From NCBI GenBank assembly GCA_947629795.1, contig CANRFC010000001.1, forward strand, positions 141,369 through 205,368: 64,000 nt of DNA, in the 5' to 3' direction. The notes below the pieces were generated by a model, which saw only the letters and a program-made list of their open reading frames with translations, did no database searches and had not been told where the DNA came from. Of this stretch, positions 28,801 to 40,800 are shown in pieces. This DNA comes from an uncultured Oscillospiraceae bacterium (GTDB lineage: Bacteria > Bacillota > Clostridia > Oscillospirales > Oscillospiraceae). The translations under genes and the position numbers were made by a program. Numbering within the stretch: the first letter of the stretch is position 1; each line of letters starts with the position of its first letter.

Positions 28801-31800
28801 CCTTGGCCATGCGGCGGGCGAAGGAGGACATGGTGGTCTTCCGGGCGTTGTAGCCCAGCTGACCGTAGGTGTTGTCGCCCCAGCTGTACAGGTAGCCGCT
28901 GACGCTGAGGGCCACGGCGTGATGGCTGCCAGCGGCCACGGCGATGATGCGGTCGGTCTCGGAGTAGACGTGGGTCTGGACGGTGTTGCCCACTTCCTCG
29001 TCGTACTGCTTGGTGACCACGGCAGTACCCAGGATCTCAGCCATGGCGGAGGTGCCGGCGATGACCCGGGCGGGCTGCCAGTTCACGACCTCCTCGGGCC
29101 GGGCGTTGCCGCGGCCGAGCTGGTTCATGTCGTTGTTGCCCCAGCTCCAGACCTGGCCCTGGTTATCCACAGCCAGGGAGAACTGGTCGCCGGCGGCAAT
29201 GTATGTAAAGGTAAGTGCCTTGCCGTTTTCGTCCTTCAGATCCTTGAGGATCTGGACAGGGGCGGTAAGATAGGCGGTGCCGCCGTTCACATCGTTGCTG
29301 ATGCCCAACTGGCCCTGGCTGTTGTCGCCCCAGGCCCAGACCTGGCCCATGGAGTCCAGCGCCAAGGAGTGGTTGGTGCCGGCGGCCACCATGGGCGCAG
29401 CCGCGATGGCGTCGGGGTCATCACTCCCCGCGCCGGCGTCGCGCTGGATGTGGCGCACCCAGACGGGCAGCACCATCATGTTGGTGCTGGCGGTCTCGGT
29501 GTTCTCTTCGCCTTCATTATAGTCAATGTAAACGGAGGTCAGGCCCAGCTTATTGGGCTTGAGCACGACCTGAGCGCCCTCATCCCTGGTGGCGGTGAGG
29601 ACGGAGGGGTCGCTGACGCCCACCGCCAGCGCATCGGTGCTGGTGATGGTCACGTTCTCGTTGTCGTGGAGCAGGTTGAAGCCGGTACGGTGGCTGTTGA
29701 TGACGTCCTTCAGGTCGAAGGACAGATACTGGCCCTCGTCCATGGAGAGCTGGGCGGGGTTATCGTAGCCCATGGGCCGGGTCTGAGAGTAGCTGTGGGA
29801 CAGGGTATCGTCGGCGTTGTAGACCTCGTACTTGTCCAGCAGCAGGGTCTTGGAGTCGCCGTCGCCGGCCTGGACGTGGGTATAGGCGGTGTCGGTGGAA
29901 CCGTTGCCCAACTGACCGTGGGAGTTGTCGCCCCAGTTCCAGACGTAGCCGTCATCCTTGAGGGCCGCGGCATGGGCGCCGCCCACGGCGATGCGGATGG
30001 CATCGGCAAAGTTCTGGTTTGCAGCATCGTCCTTATCCTCGCTGGCACCCCTGTCGATCAACATGGCAGAGGCACGGAAGGCGGTAAAAGTCGTGCTGTC
30101 ATTGTAGTCTTCCTTCAGACCCAACTGGCCGTGGGCGTTGGAGCCCCAGGCGTAGACGCCGCCATCCTGAGCCAGGGCCAGGGAGCTGACGCCGCCGGCG
30201 GCCACGTCCACTGCGCCGACAAGGGAAGTCCCTTCAGGGTTGACCACCTGCACGGCTGCGGCCTCACGGCGCACGCTGGTCTTGGGGTCAACCAGCTCGT
30301 CGGCGGTGGGAGGCACCTCCACGTCCTCGGAGGGCTCCATGTCAGCGATATCAAAGGTATCCGTATAGGCCGCGTCGCTGCCCAGCTGGCCGTATCTGTC
30401 CGCGCCAAAGGACCACACCTGACCGCCGTCCAACAGCAGCAGGGTGTGGTTTCCACCGGCGGAGATACCGACCACGTTGTTCATGTAGGAGATGGACTTG
30501 TTGTTCCGGAAGGCTGTAAACTCATTTGCCTTGTCAGCAGTGTTATACCCGCCGGCCACGATGCGGATGGGGGCGCGGTAGCTGAAGGTGCCGCCCACGT
30601 TCTCCTCGGCCAGGGAAGCCTCCAGGGTGTAGTCCAGATCGGTGCCGAGCTGGCCGTAGGTGTTGTCGCCCCAGGCATAGACCGCGCCGTCAGAGCGGAG
30701 AGCCACGGCGTGGCCCTCGCCGGCGGAGATGCGGATGATGTTGCTCAGGTAATAGCCCGCGCTGGCGCTCTGCCCTTCCACCACCTGGGTGGGAACGACA
30801 GTGTACTGATTGAAGGTGGGCGCGCTCTCGCAGGGTTTGCCGTTCTGCAGGGTATGCTCCCGGTCATCGTAGACGGCCAGGGCGGCCTGATAGTCCTCAA
30901 AGGTCCACTTGGCGCCGGAATAGGAGGGCTTGGCAAGCTCCCAGCTCTCATCGCGGATCAGGGTGGTCGGGACCGTCGGGTCGCTGCCATCAGCCCACTC
31001 GCCGCCCTGGACCTTGATGATGGGCTTGAAGCTGGCGACCTGCGTCTTCGCCAGGTCATAGAGACGGAGCGCGGTCAGATAGTCGTTATAGCTGGCCATT
31101 TCGCCGCCGATGTACTCGGGGACCTTCAGTGTGACCTCGAAGGTATCCTTATCAACGTAATACTCCAGCATGATATCTTGGTTGCCCTGGATCTTGATAA
31201 AGCTGGACTCGCCGCCGTTGACCAGATCGTAGAGGTACTTCTCATAGAGGAAGAGGCTGTCCAGATAGTAGGGCTTGGGCTGGGCGTCGATCTTGGGATC
31301 GGCCAGGTCGCCCAGCACGGAGGCACGGACAGAGTCAAAGCCCACTACGTCGCCCAGATAGCCGGTGCCGAGCTGGCCCTTGTCGTTGCGGCCCAGGCCC
31401 CAGACAGTGCCCCGGGCGGTGAGGAGCAAGGTAAAGCCCTTGCCGGCCGCCAGGCTGGTGACCTGACCCAGCACGCCGTCGGTGGAGATGACGTTGGCGT
31501 AGGGCAGATAGAGCACGGGGTCGGGTGCATTCTCGTCCTCTTCGTTGACCTTGGGAGGATAGGGCTCCACGCCCAGCTGGCCGGTGGTGTTGGAACCCCA
31601 GGCGTAGACCTTGCCGGTGCGGTCCACCGCCACGGCGTGGTCATAGCCGGCGGCGATGGCCACGATGTCGGACAGGGCCACGCCGTTGACGTCCACGACC
31701 TTGACGGGGGCATCGCTGTAGACAGTGGTCATATCGTCGATACCCAACTGGCCCTGGCTGTTGTCGCCCCAGGTCCACACGGTACCGTCAGCCTTCAGAG

Positions 31801-34800
31801 CCACAGAGAAGCTGTTGCCCAGGGCGATGGCGGGAGTGGAACGGTAGACGTACTTGCCCGCATCGGTCTTGGAGTCCTCCACGTTGATGACGTGGACACT
31901 GAGCATGACGGAGCGCTTGGTCTCCTCATTATAGATGCGGACCACGGCCTTGCCCACGGTCTCGCCGGCTGTCAAGGTATATCCGTTGACAGAGACCACG
32001 TTGGGGTTGGAACTGGTAATGGTGAAGTTGGCACCTTTGTTGACAGCCAGCTCCTCCGCATTGACTACCACTTCGTTGCCATCTTCGTCCATTTCGGTCT
32101 CCTCGGTGGGCACAGTGAGGTAGGGCTGCGCCTTATCGCCAGCCACGGTGGTATTGATGTAGGTGATGCTGTCCTGCTTGTTGCCCCGCAGGCGGAAATC
32201 GGAGAGGTAGTCCTCGATGGTGCCGGTGATATCCACGGTGTCGCCGGAGACCAGCTCGATCTCGCTGCCCAGCAGCAAGGTGGCCTGGGTGTACTCACCC
32301 ACGACCATGGCCTGGGGCTCCCGGCCCTCCACCTCGGTGAGGGTATGGGTAATGGAGGAGTCGGCGGCCTTGGGCTCGGCGCTCTGCGCAGCGGCTTCGG
32401 ACTCGGGCTCGGTCTCGGGCGCGGAGGTCAGCTCCACCTCAGGCTCAGGCTCCTGCTGCTCTGTAAAGTCTTCCTGCTTGCCGCCCTCAGCCTGGACGTC
32501 AATGGGCTCATCCACGGAGAGGAGGGAGATCCCGCCGGCGGCTGCGCCCTTGTCAACGACCATAATATTGATAGTGACGGCCTTGTCGGTGGACAGTTCG
32601 CTAAGCCCGGCCACAGTTTGACCCTTGCTCGTAACATTTTCAGTAACCACGACAGAAGAGGTGTTGCCGGGCACACTCCCCTGGGTGCCAGAACTGGGAC
32701 CGCTTCCGCCATAGACAACTGTCCAGGTATAATCGTAAGCATGGCTGGGGTCGTCGGTCACAGCAGAGATGACCACGCCCAGATTCACAGGGCCGCCCAC
32801 ATCAGTATGAGCCTCATAGACCGGGACTCTGATGCTGTCGAGGGGCACATCCTGGGTGGCATCGGCAGTCACCCTGACCACTTCGGTCCCGCTGTCCTTG
32901 GACTGATCATAGCTCTCGATGGTCAGGGTAGTGGTACCCACAAAGGGAATGGCCCCATGATTCTCCCCCATCACCGTCACGGAATAGTTGATGGTCATAT
33001 ACTTGAGGTTGGCCATCACCACGGCAGAGGTCTGCAGGGCGTCGGCCACAGCGCCGGGAACCTGCACTTCGTCAATATAGACGAAGTAGACGTCCTGAGG
33101 CACTTCGCCCACGTAGACGCCGCCGGCCTTGTGCTGAAGCCGATAGGAGGCCCAGACCACATCGCCGGTATTGGTGGCATCTGTACCACGCCCGGTGGCG
33201 CTCTGAACGGTGACATACCCATCTTCGGCATCGTTACGGTCGGCCCACTCCTGGCCGTCCAGGGTGAACTTCACCAACTCCTGCGGCCTGCTCTCCGCAG
33301 TGGAGGTGGCAGCCACTTCCAGCTTGGCGCCGGGCACAGTGACCTGGTAGACCATGGTCTGGTTATTGGCCGCGGCAACGCTCATGTGCAGATCCTCCAT
33401 ATTGGTGGGGGACCACTGGAAGGTGGGCTTATAGAGGTTGTCAAATCTGGGGGCCCCGTAGGCCTTGAAAACCAGGGGCGCACCCTTGAGGACGGGCGTC
33501 CCGCTCTTCAAATAATACTTGTAGTCGTTGGGCGCCTTCGAGCCGACGGGCGCCTCCACGGCAGAGATCACGGTCTTGCCGTTCTCATCGGTGGTGGTCT
33601 TTCCGTAATAGGCACGCAGATAGGCCCAGGAAACACCGCCGCTGGGGGTGATGCTGTAGTCCAGGGTGAAGTACTCCATCACCGTGCTCTCGCCGGAACC
33701 CACGTGCATGGTCATGCCGGTGTCGTAACCCTCAATGGAGTCGACCTCGCCCCGGCCTTCCTCGGCGGGGTCATCAGTGGTCTTCAGTGTCACGTCGCCG
33801 TCAATGATACGATAGACGCCGTTGGGCACCTTCTCCACAGAGAATGCGCCGTTGCTGCCCTCCTCCAGCTGGATGGCGATAAAGTCGCTGACCAGCCAAA
33901 GGGTCTTGCCGCTGTTGTTCCAGGCATTGTTGTCCTTGTAGAGAGTAAGCCCGGCATTCTCAACCGTGGGACCGGTAATGGTGCAGGTCAGGTCCAGCGT
34001 ATCGTGGAGGCTCTCGATGGTATAGATGCCGTCCATCACCGGGGAGCCTTCGGTCCGGGCCACGGTGGTCACCACGGGCTCGTTCTTGCTGTTCTCCACA
34101 GCGTCGGACCAGCTGTACTTATAGTCGTCCACCACGCCGTTGTGTCCGACGGCGCGGATGACCAGCTTCTTGTTGCCCCAGACGATGTCGCCGCTGCTGA
34201 TGGACTCTTCCTGGCCGGGCATGCCGTAGGTGGCAATGAGTTCGCTGTCATTGCCGTCAAGATTTATGGGATTCAGTTCGAAGTTGACGGTGAAGAAGTC
34301 CACGATGACGGGCTCCCTCTCCTCAATGCCCTTGCTCACCACCACATCGGCGCCGGTGTCCTCCCAGAGGGCCTCCACTGTCTCGCCTTCGGTCTCGCCG
34401 CCGGAGGAGGTGATCTTGCGGGCCATGACGCTGTAGTTGCCGCCCTTCACGGCGTTGTTCCTGTAAAGGGTCCTGCCTTCACTGTCTTCCTCGGATACCC
34501 GGGTCAGCGCAAACTCGGTGGCCACGGGGGTGTTGAGGACCAGCTTGTAATCGTACTGCTGCTTGCTGTCGGGATAGGCCTCATGGTCCAGCTCGATGGC
34601 CACGGTCACCTCATGGTCCACATTGCCGCCGTAGTTGATCACGCCGGCCACATGGGGAATGTACGCCTCTTCAAAGCCCACATGAGCAGTGGCGGCGCGG
34701 TCCACCAGGGAGAACTCGCCCAACTGGCCGGTGGCGTTGGCACCCCAGCTGAAGACCTCACCCACATCGGTGAGCGCCAGGCCATACCCGCCGGCAGCAG

Positions 34801-37800
34801 CCACAGAAGTGATCACGCCCTTATTGCCATTGACCGGGATCTCCTTCAAATCGCGGCTGATATTGTTCTTATAGCTGTCTTTGTTGACCTCCATCTCAGG
34901 ATTGGTGCCCAGCTGGCTGTCGCTGTTGTAGCCGAAGGCATAGACCTTGTTCTCTGTAAGGTCATTCTCCTTGTCACCGTTTGCACGGAGGATCACGCTG
35001 AAGTACTGGCCGGCAGCCACATCGACAGCATCTTTGATCAGGTTGGAACTGCTTGTCTCACCGCTGTAAAGATCCGCGGCGAAGTTCATGTACTCTCTGT
35101 TCTCATACAAGGTATGGCCACACTGACCGTAGGTGTTGTCGCCCATGACACGCACCCGGCAGGCATCGCCCTCACCGCTGATGAGGATGGTGTGCCGCTC
35201 ACCGGCAGCCACCTTGACAATGCCGGACACCGGGCTGTTGCTGTCGGCCAGCTTCGCTTCATCCGGTGTGAAGGTATAGAACAGAGGCAGGTTGGTGTCG
35301 GGATCGTTTTCGGTCTGGCGGCGATCATAGCCCAACTGGCCATAGGTGTTATCGCCCCAGCCCATCATGCTGGTGGCATCCGACATTATATCCCCGCCGG
35401 AGGTGTGGAACTTGCCCACCGCCAGAGAGTGGTAGGCGCCGGCGACCACAAAGTCGGCTCCGGAGAGGTACCGCTCCTGGGGATCCGTAGCGTTCAGGTC
35501 GTGCATCACCTGGCTGGGCTCGCTGCGGGTCATGCCGGTGGCCGCCCGGTTATAGCCGCTGCCCAGCTGGCTGTGAGAGTTGTCGCCCCAGGTATAAATG
35601 AAACCGTCGCTGTTGCCCAGCAGGGCCATGGAGTGAGCGGCGCCGGCCGCCAGACTGGTGGCTCCGGTGAGATAGGTCACGCCCTCATTAAAGAGGATGC
35701 TGTTGCCGGCCTTGACCTGGACTGGGAAGGCATATGCCTTGTCAGCATCCGCACCCTGGCCGATCTGGTCCTTGCTGTTGTCGCCCCAGGCATACACGCT
35801 GCCGTCACTGGTCCGTGCCAGCACGTGGTGGTAGCCGGCTGCGATCTCCTCAATAAGGTTGAGCCGCTTGGTCGTATTGTTCAGACCCTTTACAGGTGCA
35901 GGGTAGGTGGTGAAGGGAGTCTGGGAACCGGTGAAGCCGATGCCCAGCTGTCCATAGGAGTTGTCACCCCAGGACCACACGCTGCCGTCGGACTTCAGCG
36001 CCACAACAAAGCCATCGCCGGCCTTCACGGTAGGCGTGGTGAAGTTGTCGGCGTCCTTGACGGACAGCTGGAAGGAACCGCGGTAGGCGTCCTCATCCAG
36101 CTTCTCCGCAGCCAGGATCTCCTGGGCGCTGAGAGTGGTCAGGCCATACTTCGGAGCTTCTTCGTTGCTGGTGGGCATGATGTGAGCGTCGTTCAGCTTG
36201 GTCTCGGGAACGAACGCATTGTAGTCCTCCACCAGGTCCACATCGGCGATGCCCTCATCCACGTTGAACTCAGACTTGTCATAGTCCACGCCGGTGACCC
36301 ACTCGGGGGTAGGTTCGGTGCGGTCCCGCTCCACCAGGTTGAAGCCCACGGTATAGAACCGCTGGATGCCCTCCCGGAAGACCACCACATCCTGGCGGTC
36401 GGTGATGGGAAGCACAGACATGAGCTTGCTCTCGGGGATGTACTCCGCCTGAGGAGCCAGAGCCTTATCGGCATCGGTGAGGGGCATGGAACCCAGGTGC
36501 TCGGCATAGCGGGCAGTGAGCAGACGCTCGGTCACGCCGGTATCGGGGTCCTCGTCGGTGGTATAGACCCAGACCTTGTTGAAGAGCAGTTCCTTACCGA
36601 TGCCGGCACCCACCCGAACGGGAAGGGTCTGGTCCTTGTTCAGGTCCCCGGTAACTCCCATCTCCTGAATGGCAATGTCGGCGCCCAGCTCACGGGCGTA
36701 GTTATAGCCGGTGCCCATGACCGTGCCGTCTTCCAGCCAGTAGATGGTGTAACCAAAGCCGGCGGAAACTCCTACCACAGTGTTGTGAGAGTCCTTCTCC
36801 ACGGTCGCGCCGGGAACGCTCTCATCAGGCTCGCTGCGCAGGATCTGGAGCGGGTTCAGCTGAAGCTTGTTCCCCGACTCGCTGCCCTGTCCAAGTTCGC
36901 CGTAGTTGTCATAGCCCCAACCATAGGCGTAATACTTGGGCACCAGCTTGGTCGTCGGCTCAGGCTCGGCGGTCTCGGCCAGGAGGGAGATCCCTTCCTC
37001 CTCCATCAGGTCGCCCACGCTGGGTTCCGGCTCAAGGGGCTGCTCGTCTGTCCCCTCGGTCTCCTGCTTGCTCTGGTCCTCCTCTACCTTATTAGTATTC
37101 TCTTCCTTTTCGCCGGTCTCGGTCTCGGTCTTGTTCTCATCCTCGGTCTTGTTCTCGTCTTCGGTCTTGTTCTCGGTCACAGTCTTGTTCTCGTCCTCGG
37201 TGCTGTTTTCGTCCTCGGTCTTGTTCTCGGTCACAGTCTTGTTCTCGTCCTCGGTGCTGTTTTCGTCCTCGGTCTTGTTCTCGGTCTCAGTCTTGTTTTC
37301 AGTCTCAGTCTTGTCTTCAGTCTCAGTGTTGCTTTCGGTCTCAGTCTTGTCTTCGGCCTCGGTCTTGTTCTCTGCTTCGGTCTCGGTGCTCTGGTCCTTC
37401 TTGATCTGCTCCATCAATGCGGCTTCCTCCGCCGCGGTCATGATCTCGCTGTCAAGGGAAACTGCTTGCGTGCCGATCTCAGTGGCAAGGAGCTCAAGAT
37501 CCAGGTCCTGCCCCTCCACGGTCTCGTCCTCAGGCATGGCAACATCGCCGCCCTCGGACTGCTCCGAAGTCGACGTGCTGTTGTCCTCCTTCTGTTCCTC
37601 CTCGCCGGTCACACTCTGGGAGGGTCCAGCAGGAGTGGAGGGCTCCTCGGACTTGTCACCCTCAGGGACCTTGTCGGTCTCCTCGGGTACGGGCTCCTCG
37701 GTGACCTTGTCGGTCTCTTCGGGCGTAGGCTCCTCGGTGACCTTGTCGGTCTCCTCGGGCGTGGGCACCTCAGTGACCTCAGGGGTCTCCTCGGGCTTCA

Positions 37801-40800
37801 CGCTCTCGGTGGCCGCGGGAGTCTCTTCGGGCACGGGGCTCTCGGTGACAACGGGAGTCTCCTCGGGAGCCGGGCTCTCGGTGGGCTCTTCCAAATTCAG
37901 GGTAGCGATCTCAGCCTCCGGCTCGGGGGTAACGACCTCCTCCTCCAGCCGGCGGACCACAGCGGTGGTGTGATAGACGCCGGTGTCGATGGCTACGATC
38001 CGAAGACCGTCCCGCTCAAAGTCTTCCCGGAAGCCCACGCCGACAGGGGTAATCTCGCCCTCATTCTGGAGCTGCTTGTTGTTGCCCACCTGGCCGTAGT
38101 TATTCTCGCCCCAGCCCCAGACCTTGGTCTCGCCGGTGTAGGTGCCGCTGCTTGCCACCGCAGCGGTGATGGCCGCGGCGTGGCCGCTGCTGCTTGTGGT
38201 ATTCGTGGAGGCAAGGCCCCATGCAGAGACCGCCACCACGCTGTTGAAAGTGGTCGCTGTGGTCGTATTATAAGGTATACAGTTCATGATCTGGGCGGCA
38301 TAATTGCGGTTCTCCAAGCTCTCCTTGGACACGCCGCTGCCCAGCTGGCCCATGCGGTTGTCACCCCAGGACCAGGCATTGCCGTCGGCGCTCATGGCCA
38401 CAGAGAAATGGCTGCCGGCGGAGATGGCCACGATCTTTTTCAGGAGACTGGTCCCATCCTCGCTCGCCACCACCTGGGTGGGCGTGGTGCAATAGGGGAT
38501 ACCGGCACTGGTCTTCGGCAGACCCGCCGCCGCAGTGTCGCCGATGCCCAGCTGGCCATCGTCGGCCCGGCCCCAGGCATAGACGGTACCGTCACTGGCC
38601 AGGGCAAGAGCGTGGTCCACGCCGGCAGAAATGGCGATGATGTTGCACAGGTGGCCCTTCCCGTCATTGTTGGCATCGCCCGCGGGAGCCTTCACCAGGG
38701 TGGGCTCGGTCACCTGAGTGCTGGGCTCTTCGGTCACGCCCAACTGGCCATAGGTGTTGGCGCCCCAGGCGTAGACGGTACCGTCCATGGTCAGCGCCAT
38801 GGAGAAGTCGTTGCCGGCGGACACCGCCACGATGTCGTCCATCACCTGGTAGGACCCGTTGCTCTGCCGGATATAGATGGGCTTGGGCTCACCGATCTCT
38901 CCCATGTTCTGGGAGCTCAGCTGGCCGTGAGAACCAGAGCCCCAGCCGTAGACCGTCCCGTTGCCCAGCACGGCAAGGGAGTGGTACTGACCGGCCGAGA
39001 CCATGGGCACGGCGCTCTTCATTTCAAAATAGTTGGGGTCCTCGCTCTCGCTGCTCTGGCGGTAGACGTCCCGCACCTCCAGAATGGCCGAGGCATATAC
39101 CAAACTGTAAAATTTGTCACGGCCCAGGGCATACACTGTGGTCCGGCCCTCGGCAGTGGGCTTCAGCTTCCCGGTGGTGGGGTCATAGGAAGCGATCCGC
39201 TCGTCCAGCACCGCCACCTGGCCCGCCTGCATGGTCCCGCCGGCATCCTGGATAAGGGCGGACATGATGCTGTCGATGTCAATGAGGTCGGGCTCATTGT
39301 CATTGATGTAACCCCGAATGACATAGCTCCGCCCATCGGGGCCCTGGTTCTGCCCGTTGAAGCGGCCCTTCATATCGGCGATCTGCTCAGCCACCGTCTT
39401 GGGCTGCTCCTCCACAGGCTCTTCGGTGGGCTCGGGAGAGGGCTCGGGCTCCTCCAGGGTCTGGGCCTCGTTGTCCATCACGGTCTCGCCCCAATAGTAG
39501 GCGGCACCGTAGGTACGGATGCTCTCATTGCTGCGCATATGTACTCCGAAGAAGGCCTGGACCACATTCTCCGGCAGCTCCTCCTGAGCGGCCTCATCCT
39601 CCTGGGCCTCAGCGGAAGCGGAGGGAGTTGCCTGGGCGTCATCGCCGGCGGTCTCCTGGGTCTCGGCAGCGGGAGTGGCCTCGGGCTCGGCGGAGGGAGT
39701 CGCCTCGGCGTCGTCTCCGGTCTCCTCAGGGGTGGGAGCCAGAGCGGGAGGCTCGTCCTCGATGATCTCCCCGGTGGGCTCGGCAGAGGGCTCTTCAGAA
39801 GGTGCGGCAGAGGGCTCCGCAGAGGGTACAGCGGAAGGCTCGGCAGTGGGAGTCGCCGAGGGGACCGCGGAGGGGACCACACTGGGCTCGGCAGAGGGCA
39901 CGACAGTGGCCTCTGCCGAAGGCTCGGCAGAGTTCTGGGTCCCCAGCAGATTGAAACCGGTGTCGCCAGCCTCGGTCTTGGTGGCGTCGTCCCCGGTCTG
40001 CTCCTGCAGGGCGTTGATGACCTGGTCCACGTCCACCGTAGAGTCGGCTGCGTTGATGATCAGACCCTCGGCCTTGGCCCGCTCCTCAAAGGGGGTCAGG
40101 TCATAGACCGACTTGGACTGCACCAGGCCCTCCTTATAGAGCTCCCACAGGAAGTCCTGGACCTCCTGGGGCTGGTCGGCGATGCTCTTGGTGCCCACTT
40201 CCTCGGCGCTGGGGCCGGAAAGGGCGGTATCGGTGGTGCTGCCGGCGTTCTCGCCGAAGAGGGCCGCGATCTGCTCGTCAGTGAGGTCGGCAATTTGTCC
40301 GTTATTATTTAAGGTAGTGGCGGCGGGAATGGTCACCTTGGGCCGCTCGCCGGTCCAGGTGAGCTTGGCCCGGCAGGAGATCATGGGGGCCCGGTCCCGG
40401 GTGCCCTCGTAGATGGTCCAGCTCACAGGCTCGATGGAGAGACTGTCGCTGTAATCCTCGTCCTCCATGGCGGCTTCCCACACGAACTGCTGCTTCAGCT
40501 TCAGGGCCGCCTCGGCAGAGGGCCGCTTGGAGAGCCGCTGGCTCTCGCTCAGGCCCTTGATGTACTCCCGCTGCTCGTGGGTCAGGTAGGTCACCCGGTC
40601 CAGATCCACGCTGGTGGGGATAAAGGCCGCATACTGATCCAGGGTCAGGCCCAGATACTGGATGTCGGTCATATAAGCAGTGACCTCGATGGTATCCTCC
40701 CCTTCCGAGAACACCACAGCGGACGGATCCAGGGTCAAGGGCATGGCAATATCCGCCGACCCCAAGTCATACTTGGAAGCGACGGTGTCCACACTCGACT

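Noticed and set aside
179-40312. 13,377-aa plus-strand ORF as a real gene
   Set aside because: It is the exact codon-register complement of the RCC1 gene, has no ribosome site or plausible domains, and its repeats mirror the RCC1 motifs.
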